Source: Spirochaetales bacterium (GTDB lineage Bacteria > Spirochaetota > Spirochaetia > JABEVK01). From it: a stretch of 6,014 bases of DNA. Location: contig JABEVL010000165.1 of NCBI GenBank assembly GCA_013043995.1, positions 1 to 6,014 of the forward strand, in the 5' to 3' direction. Shown one piece after another: positions 1 to 4,687 of the stretch. The notes beneath the pieces were generated by a model, which worked only from the letters and a program-made list of their open reading frames with translations, searched no databases and had not been told where the DNA came from. Both the position numbers and the translations under genes were made by a program. The first letter of the stretch is position 1; each line of letters starts with the position of its first letter.

Positions 1-1697
1 TCGCTGTAGGTCAAAAGAAAATCTTCCTGGACGCTCCTGCAGACGACCCGGATCGTGCCCCACCGGGGCTTCTGGCGAGTTTGGCGCTCTTCTGGCGCCT
101 CTAAACCGTGGGCAAAGGAATTCCTGACGAGCTGCACCAGAACGTCCTTGACCAGCTTGCGGTGTCCCGGGGGAACCTCGGCCGTGTTAAAATCCGATAG
201 GTCGAGGCGGACTTCCTTTTCGGATTCCTGGGAAAGCTTGGAAACGGCGCGTTCCAGCGTCAAAACGATCAAGTCCTTTTGCTCGACGGACCTGGCCATC
301 TCGGTGCCGAACGTTTCCATCTTTTCAAGAAGCCCGCGGATTTCTTCCAGCTCGGCCTGCACTTTGGAGAGCTCGACGGTCATGACCAGAATGTTGCTCC
401 ACTCCAGGTTCTTGATCCGCAGTTCCTGCAGTTGGGCTTCGAGCTGATGAAGACGTTCGCTGAACGACGACAGTCCGATCAAGGCCGCGTTGCCTTTGAC
501 GGCGTGAACCCCTTGGTAAAAGACCTCGACCAGATCGGAGTGGTCGTTGATTTTGAGCCGGCGGTTGATGTCGGCGATTTCATCACCGGCGTCTTCGAGA
601 AACTGCAGAAGAAGTTCGGGGCTGACGTGGATGATTTGAAAGAGGTGGCGCATCTGGCGGGCGGCCCTGTCTTCTTCTTCACGGAGCCTCTGGTTCAGCT
701 CACTCGTCGCCGTTTCGTCCCTGAGGGTGACAAGCACGAAGGTCTTGCTTTCGAGTTCAACAGGGCTGAAAGAAAAGTTCAAAGTTTTCGTCCGGCCACG
801 GGGTGTGGTCAGGCGAACGTCCGAGAGGGGGTTGATTTCTTTAAGGAGCGAAGTGTTGACCCGCGCTTGGAAAAACATCGCCAGGTAGTCCCTGACGGCC
901 TGGGCTTCCCGTTGGGGAAGCACGCGCTCGAAATAATCGGCGAGCGACAGTCCTTGGAGTTCCTCGCGGTCTAAAAGCTCTTCGAGCGAGTCCGAGTAAC
1001 GTCCCGTAATCTGGAACGAAGAGTCCACAAGACAGATGCCTTCCTGGACGTTGCGCAGAATGCCGTCGGTCTGGGCTTTTTCGGCGAGCAATTCTTTGGT
1101 CGTCTTGTCGAGCGCCTTTCGGGAGCGTTCAATTTCCAGCTGGGCCTGAACCCTGATGAACTCGAACTCCATGACAAAGATAAAAATAACCGCGTAGGTT
1201 CCCAAAAGTCTGACCTTGAAATCGCTGTCCAGAGTGAAGGCCGGAGAAAGTCCCGGGACAAATAAAAGCACCGCGAGGCCCAGAAAGTAGAGTCCCGTGA
1301 AAACGGCCCCCCGCTTGTAGCTTAAAAGAAAAATGGCGATCAAAGGGTAGGAAAGGCTCCACAGGGAACCCGAGCTTCCCCTACCGCCGACAGCGACCAG
1401 GTAGCCGTAGAAAAGCGCCATGAGCACGGGAAGAAACCACAGCCCCAAGCGGAAGTTCTTTGTCGCACGGATCAAGAAGAACAAAAAGACGACGATCAGA
1501 AAAATCGTGCCTGTGACCGCAGAAAAAGCGTAGTTGCGGTCGATCCAGTCCCTGACGGCGAAAAGAGCGAGCGCCAGGTCGCCGACGATGATGATGGAGT
1601 TGATAAACAGCAGGCGGATCTGGTCTTCGGATTCCAGCGGTGTCTGAATCCCGCTCCGCAGGACGTTGGTCAGGGCCGAACGAAAAGTGATACGCAT
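1..1697 (-). CDS. Membrane sensor histidine kinase, 6TM-PAS-HPt-CheA-like ATPase (C-terminus cut off)
   Basis: The frame is open from the start codon to the left edge (565 codons seen). Residues 28-48, 57-77, 85-105, 112-126, 129-149 and 163-181 are hydrophobic, giving about six membrane segments. A charged helical linker (182-210) leads to a PAS-like domain (about 211-326). An HPt domain (about 350-455) carries the phosphoacceptor H398 in VHAVKGNAAL, matching HxxKGxx. A coiled-coil-like stretch (440-490) precedes a CheA-type ATPase N-box, LVRNSFAHGLEAPEERQ, with N526 and H530. The position that is usually Asp in CheA (NxxDHG) is Ala529. The G boxes and any C-terminal coupling or receiver domain lie outside the window. 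By family knowledge it autophosphorylates its HPt histidine and passes phosphate to a receiver, probably the CheY-like protein of the same operon (inference). AGGA at 1706-1703, five bases upstream, favours this start. An in-frame ATG at 1703, one base past the upstream stop, is the alternative. No classical H-box was seen. Confidence 0.93.
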   Translation of the reverse strand, partial: MRITFRSALTNVLRSGIQTPLESEDQIRLLFINSIIIVGDLALALFAVRDWIDRNYAFSAVTGTIFLIVVFLFFLIRATKNFRLGLWFLPVLMALFYGYLVAVGGRGSSGSLWSLSYPLIAIFLLSYKRGAVFTGLYFLGLAVLLFVPGLSPAFTLDSDFKVRLLGTYAVIFIFVMEFEFIRVQAQLEIERSRKALDKTTKELLAEKAQTDGILRNVQEGICLVDSSFQITGRYSDSLEELLDREELQGLSLADYFERVLPQREAQAVRDYLAMFFQARVNTSLLKEINPLSDVRLTTPRGRTKTLNFSFSPVELESKTFVLVTLRDETATSELNQRLREEEDRAARQMRHLFQIIHVSPELLLQFLEDAGDEIADINRRLKINDHSDLVEVFYQGVHAVKGNAALIGLSSFSERLHQLEAQLQELRIKNLEWSNILVMTVELSKVQAELEEIRGLLEKMETFGTEMARSVEQKDLIVLTLERAVSKLSQESEKEVRLDLSDFNTAEVPPGHRKLVKDVLVQLVRNSFAHGLEAPEERQTRQKPRWGTIRVVCRSVQEDFLLTYS

Positions 1698-1704
1698 GGC
1701 CATC

Positions 1705-2178
1705 CTAAAGCGTGATGATGTTTTCGAGCCCGACGGCGAGGTTGAAATTCCCTTGGGGCGTGGTAAAGGGAATCCCCACGATCGGAATCGGCCCGCTGGG
1801 CCACGCGATCTGATGTTTTTTTCCCTGAACGATGCTGGGCAGGGAAATCATGAGCTTAAATTCCTCAAGGTCTTTCTTGGCGTTGCCGGCGATGATGTTG
1901 ACCAGTTCGCCCACGGCGTCGATGACCTCCTCGTCGAGGTGGGTCTTTTGCTGGCCCGTGAGCATCGTCGTCAGTTCTTGGGCGAGTCCGCCGGGAAAAC
2001 TGAGCACGACGACGCCGCGGGTTTCTCCGGCGATGCCGATCACGCCGCTGATGTCCCAGTCAGAGACTTCTTCACGGCGGACCAAAAAAGGCGAGAGGGC
2101 GTGGGGCTCGTTGCCGAAAAGCCCCAGAAAAGCGTTTTGCGTGGCCCGGATAAAGGGTGTGATGTAGCGGACGTTCAT
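1705..2178 (-). CDS. cheX: CheX-like chemotaxis phosphatase
   Basis: A 157-residue protein of the CheC/CheX/FliY phosphatase family, close to the usual CheX length of about 155. The key motif is DAVGELVNIIAGNAKKDL (residues 87-104). It contains the E-x2-N pair (E91, N94) which in CheX positions water to hydrolyse the aspartyl phosphate of CheY. The C-terminal part, with a short GIPF segment and a final NLAVGLEN strand, also fits CheX. CheX normally works as a soluble dimer. The ATG overlaps the stop of the receiver gene (ATGA), with AAGGA seven bases upstream, so the two are translationally coupled. An upstream in-frame extension reaching 2394 overlaps the receiver gene and was discarded. The kinase gene follows directly. 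The context suggests that it dephosphorylates the adjacent CheY-like protein. The family is clear; the precise partner is inferred. Confidence 0.9.
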   Translation of the reverse strand: MNVRYITPFIRATQNAFLGLFGNEPHALSPFLVRREEVSDWDISGVIGIAGETRGVVVLSFPGGLAQELTTMLTGQQKTHLDEEVIDAVGELVNIIAGNAKKDLEEFKLMISLPSIVQGKKHQIAWPSGPIPIVGIPFTTPQGNFNLAVGLENIITL

Positions 2179-2555
2179 GCGTGATTCCTTTGAAGGGCGC
2201 TGCGGAGCTTTTCTTCGAGGTTTTTCTCGTTGACGGGTTTGACGAGGTAGTCGTTGACGCCGGCCTTCACGGCTTCGACGATGTTGTACTTGGCGGCTTC
2301 GGAGGTGACCATGATGATGGGGAGGTCCTGGTAACGCGGAAGGGCACGAAGGCGCAAAACGAGCTGTAAACCGTTGAGATTGGGCATGTTCCAATCGAGC
2401 AAAAGCAGAGAAATAGAATTCTTTTCAAGAATTTCGAAAGCTTCTTCACCGTCCGCGGCTTCAAAAAAATTGTCAGCCTCAAAGTTGAGCGTCAGCAGAG
2501 TTTTTTTTACAATGTTGCGCATGATCCGCGAATCGTCCACAATCAGTATTTGCAC
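2175..2555 (-). CDS. CheY-like single-domain response regulator
   Basis: A 126-residue stand-alone receiver domain with no output domain. Visible landmarks are the acidic pair D7-D8 (ILIVDDS), the phosphoacceptor D54 in LLLLDWNMP, T84 in the MVTS segment and K106 in YLVKP. All are at canonical CheY positions, so it should bind Mg2+ and be phosphorylated on D54. The start is GTG at 2555, preceded seven bases upstream by GGGAGG (2568-2563). It is preferred over longer in-frame ATGs (up to 2666) because it gives exact CheY length, has the best ribosome binding site and leaves the divergent gene's start free. The stop overlaps the CheX start by four bases, so this is the first gene of the receiver-CheX-kinase operon. 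The phosphodonor is probably the HPt kinase encoded last, and the output target is unknown. The gene is not called cheY because no flagellar or chemotaxis core gene is visible nearby. Confidence 0.93.
   Translation of the reverse strand: MQILIVDDSRIMRNIVKKTLLTLNFEADNFFEAADGEEAFEILEKNSISLLLLDWNMPNLNGLQLVLRLRALPRYQDLPIIMVTSEAAKYNIVEAVKAGVNDYLVKPVNEKNLEEKLRSALQRNHA
2485..2513 (+). promoter_or_regulatory. Candidate forward promoter inside the receiver gene
   Basis: TTGAGC (2485-2490), a 17-base spacer and TACAAT (2508-2513) match the sigma70 pattern (4/6 and 5/6). This would transcribe the 257-residue gene starting at 2632, with a leader of roughly 110 bases antisense to the start of the receiver gene. 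The 76-base gap itself shows no better forward promoter. A chance match inside coding sequence is quite possible. Confidence 0.25.
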
Positions 2556-2574
2556 TGGGTCGCCTCCCTGCGGA

Positions 2575-2603
2575 ATTCTAGGGCCGGCGGCCGCAAAATG
2601 CAA
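2575..2603 (-). promoter_or_regulatory. Candidate sigma70 promoter of the receiver-CheX-kinase operon
   Basis: Reading the minus strand, TTGCAT (2603-2598) is separated by exactly 17 bases from TAGAAT (2580-2575), a 5/6 match to the -10 consensus. The -35 matches only its TTG. Predicted transcription start is near 2568, which leaves a leader of only about 13 bases beginning at the Shine-Dalgarno sequence. The spacer is very GC-rich and contains the self-complementary GGCCGGCGGCC region. Prediction by eye only. Confidence 0.45.
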
Positions 2604-2631
2604 CTCAGGGATCAAAAAAGTTGGAGTCCTC

Positions 2632-3405
2632 ATGAAAAAACTGAAACCGTGGGAAATTGACCGCACCCTCGAACGGATCCGTGAGGAGTACGATCATTAC
2701 ATCGTCCATTTCCATCAAACTCCGGCGCGCAAGAAGGCTTTCGAGGAGCGTTGGCGTCTAGCCCTGAGCCAGGGCCGGGATATGACCCTGTTTCTGGGCG
2801 TGGAGGTGCAGGTGGTGAAGGAACTCGTCCTGGAAGCGCAGCGAACCCTGGAAGCCGCTCCCCAGGCCCCTCTGCGCGTCAAAAAACCCCAGTCGTACGC
2901 CGACAGGGTGATCGAGGAACTGCGCAAAAGGATTCAGGGCTACCCCGCTTTGGGCCTTCCTGACCACCCCGAAAAGAGCCCCGACGTCGACCGGCTTTAC
3001 GGCACCCTTGACTGGTTTTCGCGTCAGGCCTGGCCCCACCTCTGGACCCTGCTCAAATCAAAGGACCCCAGTCCCGCCTTGGTTTCCCTGGATCAGGAAA
3101 TCGCTTCCCTGGTTTCCTGGAACGGGCAACTCCCCAAGGAGCTTGACGCCTACGTCCACCTTTACCAAAGTGCGGCCCCCTCGTCCCAAATCGCCAAGGC
3201 CCAAAACCGTTGCCTGTGGCTCGGTTCGGCGTTTTTCCACCGGTGCGCCGACCTTTTGGCGGGCTCGTTGGAGCGGTCACCCGACGCCTGGAGCCTGGAA
3301 CGCCCCAAGAAAGAAGAAACTGAGCTTGTGCGACGGACCCTGGGCCTGGTGAAAAAGATCCTCGACGATTTTCGCCTCAAGGACCTTAAGCCTCGCCAGG
3401 AATAG
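2632..3405 (+). CDS. Conserved-looking soluble protein of unknown function
   Basis: A 257-residue protein that I do not recognise. The ATG at 2632 has GGAG (2623-2626) five bases upstream. A longer in-frame ORF begins at 2374 but runs antisense through the receiver gene, so the shorter start is used. No signal peptide, membrane segment or nucleotide-binding motif is seen. Residues 5-75 look helical and strongly charged (WEIDRTLERIREEYDHYIVH). A Pro/Lys-rich link (75-90) follows, then a second helical region (88-257) rich in Trp (W128, W134, W138, W163, W196, W220). The two Cys (C194, C205) with H203 are too sparse to suggest a metal site. It is divergent from the signalling operon and convergent with the four-Cys gene, with only six bases between stops. 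Codon use resembles the neighbours, so it looks like a real gene. It could be a partner or regulator of the adjacent signalling operon, but only position suggests this. Confidence 0.82.
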   Translation: MKKLKPWEIDRTLERIREEYDHYIVHFHQTPARKKAFEERWRLALSQGRDMTLFLGVEVQVVKELVLEAQRTLEAAPQAPLRVKKPQSYADRVIEELRKRIQGYPALGLPDHPEKSPDVDRLYGTLDWFSRQAWPHLWTLLKSKDPSPALVSLDQEIASLVSWNGQLPKELDAYVHLYQSAAPSSQIAKAQNRCLWLGSAFFHRCADLLAGSLERSPDAWSLERPKKEETELVRRTLGLVKKILDDFRLKDLKPRQE

Positions 3406-3437
3406 GGGGGGCTATCCTGCCTGCCGGCTCGAGGCTT
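3388..3437. terminator. Candidate bidirectional terminator hairpin between convergent genes
   Basis: An 8-base perfect inverted repeat, AAGCCTCG (3388-3395) and CGAGGCTT (3430-3437), encloses a second hairpin. The inner arms are CAGGAATAG (3397-3405) and CTATCCTG (3412-3419) with one bulged A, around a G6 loop. The plus-strand transcript then enters a T-rich stretch (TTTGATTTT, 3435-3443), as expected for intrinsic termination. The minus-strand side is less U-rich. Both convergent stop codons lie in the inner arms. Folding energy was not computed. Confidence 0.45.
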
Positions 3438-3606
3438 TGATTTTGGGGTTGGCCTCAAAGCTCGGGCAATGGCGGCCCGTGGAAAGGTAGATTTCGTGGC
3501 TGGGAATGCCCGCGGTTTTGATCTGAAACACGCGGCAGCCCCGGGGAAACCCCGGATCCCCTGTGATGTAGAAGTGGAGGCAACGCAGGCAGGGGGGGGC
3601 TCTCAC
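3412..3606 (-). CDS. Small four-cysteine protein, putative metal-binding
   Basis: A 64-residue protein with the pattern C6-x2-C9, C24, C47 and conserved-looking segments CLHFYITGDPGFPRGCRVF and PSHEIYLSTGRHCPSFE. I recognise this layout (CxxC-HFY-T, then fP-GCR, then PS-stG-C-FE) from short proteins widespread in anaerobic and deltaproteobacterial genomes. These are often called hypothetical or labelled uracil-DNA glycosylase without catalytic residues. Four Cys suggest one bound Zn or Fe, which is inferred. The start is GTG overlapping the TGA of the transporter gene (GTGA), with GAGGA at 3618-3614 seven bases upstream, so expression should be coupled to the transporter. Codons 3-5 contain a run of eight C. 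The C-terminal 12 residues are basic and poorly structured. The coordinated Cys spacing and the excellent ribosome binding site make this a real gene, not a shadow ORF. Confidence 0.82.
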   Translation of the reverse strand: MRAPPCLRCLHFYITGDPGFPRGCRVFQIKTAGIPSHEIYLSTGRHCPSFEANPKIKASSRQAG

Positions 3607-4571
3607 AGCTGGTTCCTCGTCAGACCGTAACGCTCGGTGCGTTCGACGTTGCCTTCGGGTTCGATGTGGACCATGATGTCGTAGACGTTCTTGAGCCGGT
3701 GTTTGATCGCCTCCTCGACGTGCTGGCTGATCAGGTGGGCCTCGGCGACGGTCAGCGCCGGATCGACCTCGATGTCAAGGTCGATGAGGTAGTAATTGGC
3801 AAATTTGCGGACCCGGGCGCGGTGAGGGTTTTTGGCGCCTGGAACCGACTCTGTAGCGTCAAAAACCTGGTAGTAGACCGACTTGTCGTCCATGCCGTCC
3901 ATGAGCTCGGTGTTGGTCTCCATAAAGACCTCGACGGCCGTGCGCATGATCCAGAGGCCGACCAGAAAGGCAAAAATGAGGTCGACGGTCCCCACTCCCA
4001 AAATCCATGTAAAGACCAGACCCAACAAAACGACGACGGAAATGATCACGTCGTTGCGCATGTTCTTGGCGTTGGCAACGAGCATGGCCGAGCCCGTTTT
4101 TTTTCCTGTGCGGAAAAGAGCCAGGGAAAGAAGGATCTTCACGGCGATCGAGACGCCCGTGATCACGAAGGCCGAAGCCTCGGGGATGGGGCGCAGGTCG
4201 TGGTGGATCAGGCTCAAAAACGACGAGTAGGAGAGCTGGGCTCCAAAGAAGAAAATCACAAACGACAGAAGTTTGGTAGCAACCGTGTCGGCGCGTTGCC
4301 GTCCCCAGGGAAAGCGCCCGTCGGGTGGCCGCGAGATGATGTGGCTGGTGATGAGCGTCAGAATGGACGACAGGATGTCGCCAAACGAATCCACGCCGTC
4401 GCCGACGACCGCCCAGGAACCCGCCTTCCAGCCGATGAATATTTTGGCCGCCGACAAGAAGAGGTTCCCGACGATGCTCAGCCAGGCTACCGCAGCGATC
4501 TGGCGAAGCCGTTCCTGTTCCTGTCCATCAAGGTGCGAAAGGCTGGCGTCGGGGGGGGATTGTACCGGCAT
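3603..4571 (-). CDS. Cation diffusion facilitator (CDF) family transporter
   Basis: A 322-residue inner-membrane divalent cation/proton antiporter, of usual CDF length. Six membrane segments lie near residues 26-47, 52-76, 100-121, 133-154, 173-193 and 195-215. They are followed by the cytoplasmic dimerisation domain (216-322) ending in the family's MVHIEPEG. The TM2 metal pair is D61-x3-D65 (GDGVDSFGDIL). At the TM5 pair the usual His is Asn: N170-x3-D174 (NAKNMRND). The loop after TM2, normally HxxGHGRxE-like, reads RFPWGRQRAD with both His missing. Aligned by eye to E. coli FieF, the site A His (H153) and site B His (H71, H75) are all replaced. Zinc specificity is therefore doubtful, and Mn2+ or another hard cation is possible (inference). 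C-domain His (H250, H279, H284, H302) remain. The start is ATG at 4571 with only a weak GGG upstream. A C8 run lies in codons 5-7. The gene overlaps the downstream four-Cys gene by four bases. Confidence 0.93.
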   Translation of the reverse strand: MPVQSPPDASLSHLDGQEQERLRQIAAVAWLSIVGNLFLSAAKIFIGWKAGSWAVVGDGVDSFGDILSSILTLITSHIISRPPDGRFPWGRQRADTVATKLLSFVIFFFGAQLSYSSFLSLIHHDLRPIPEASAFVITGVSIAVKILLSLALFRTGKKTGSAMLVANAKNMRNDVIISVVVLLGLVFTWILGVGTVDLIFAFLVGLWIMRTAVEVFMETNTELMDGMDDKSVYYQVFDATESVPGAKNPHRARVRKFANYYLIDLDIEVDPALTVAEAHLISQHVEEAIKHRLKNVYDIMVHIEPEGNVERTERYGLTRNQL

Positions 4572-4578
4572 AGGGCCC

Positions 4579-4608
4579 AGTATAACGCAATTCTAACGTT
4601 CGGGCGAA
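4579..4608 (-). promoter_or_regulatory. Candidate promoter of the transporter operon, possibly leaderless
   Basis: On the minus strand TATACT (4584-4579) is a 5/6 match to the -10 consensus. At 17-18 bases upstream only a weak -35 is found (TTCGCC, 4608-4603). Start of transcription would fall near 4572, directly at the ATG at 4571, implying a leaderless or near-leaderless message. The lack of a good Shine-Dalgarno sequence before that ATG agrees. Confidence 0.35.
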
Positions 4609-4636
4609 GCCAAAAACCCCCGTGATTTTGAAAAAG

Positions 4637-4671
4637 GCATTGCTTTCCTCGACGTTTTAGGACGACAATGC
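4637..4671. promoter_or_regulatory. Two-part dyad in the phosphodiesterase leader
   Basis: Outer arms GCATTG (4637-4642) and CAATGC (4666-4671) flank inner arms TCCT (4646-4649) and AGGA (4659-4662). The two steps are separated by three bases on each side, around a nine-base centre. It ends six bases before the AGAGAGGA ribosome binding region (4678-4685). It could be an operator or a leader hairpin; chance is not excluded. Confidence 0.3.
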
Positions 4672-4687
4672 ACAAAAAGAGAGGACT

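Noticed and set aside
279..974. 231-codon forward ORF
   Set aside because: It is antisense to the PAS-HPt part of the kinase, whose motifs are unmistakable; the forward translation shows no domain or start signal.
2179..2394. 72-codon upstream extension of the CheX frame
   Set aside because: It lies over the receiver gene in another frame; the ATG at 2178 has AAGGA at correct spacing and gives the normal CheX length.
2581..2594. GC palindrome GGCCGGCGGCC as a regulator site
   Set aside because: It is short, low in complexity and lies in the promoter spacer; no matching second copy was seen in the window.
2374..2631. N-terminal extension of the 257-residue gene and upstream extension of the receiver to 2666
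   Set aside because: Both extensions overlap the other gene's start, carry no conserved features and ignore the good ribosome binding sites at 2623-2626 and 2568-2563.
3666..4625. 319-codon forward ORF
   Set aside because: It mirrors the CDF gene and its product is a low-complexity Asp/Val/Gly/Arg mix typical of antisense frames.
4620..4669. CRP half-site CGTGA (4621-4625) and weak promoter hexamers TTGCTT (4640-4645) and GACAAT (4664-4669) before the phosphodiesterase
   Set aside because: There is no second TCACA half-site at the right distance, and the hexamers match only 3/6 and 4/6 with an 18-base spacer, no better than chance.
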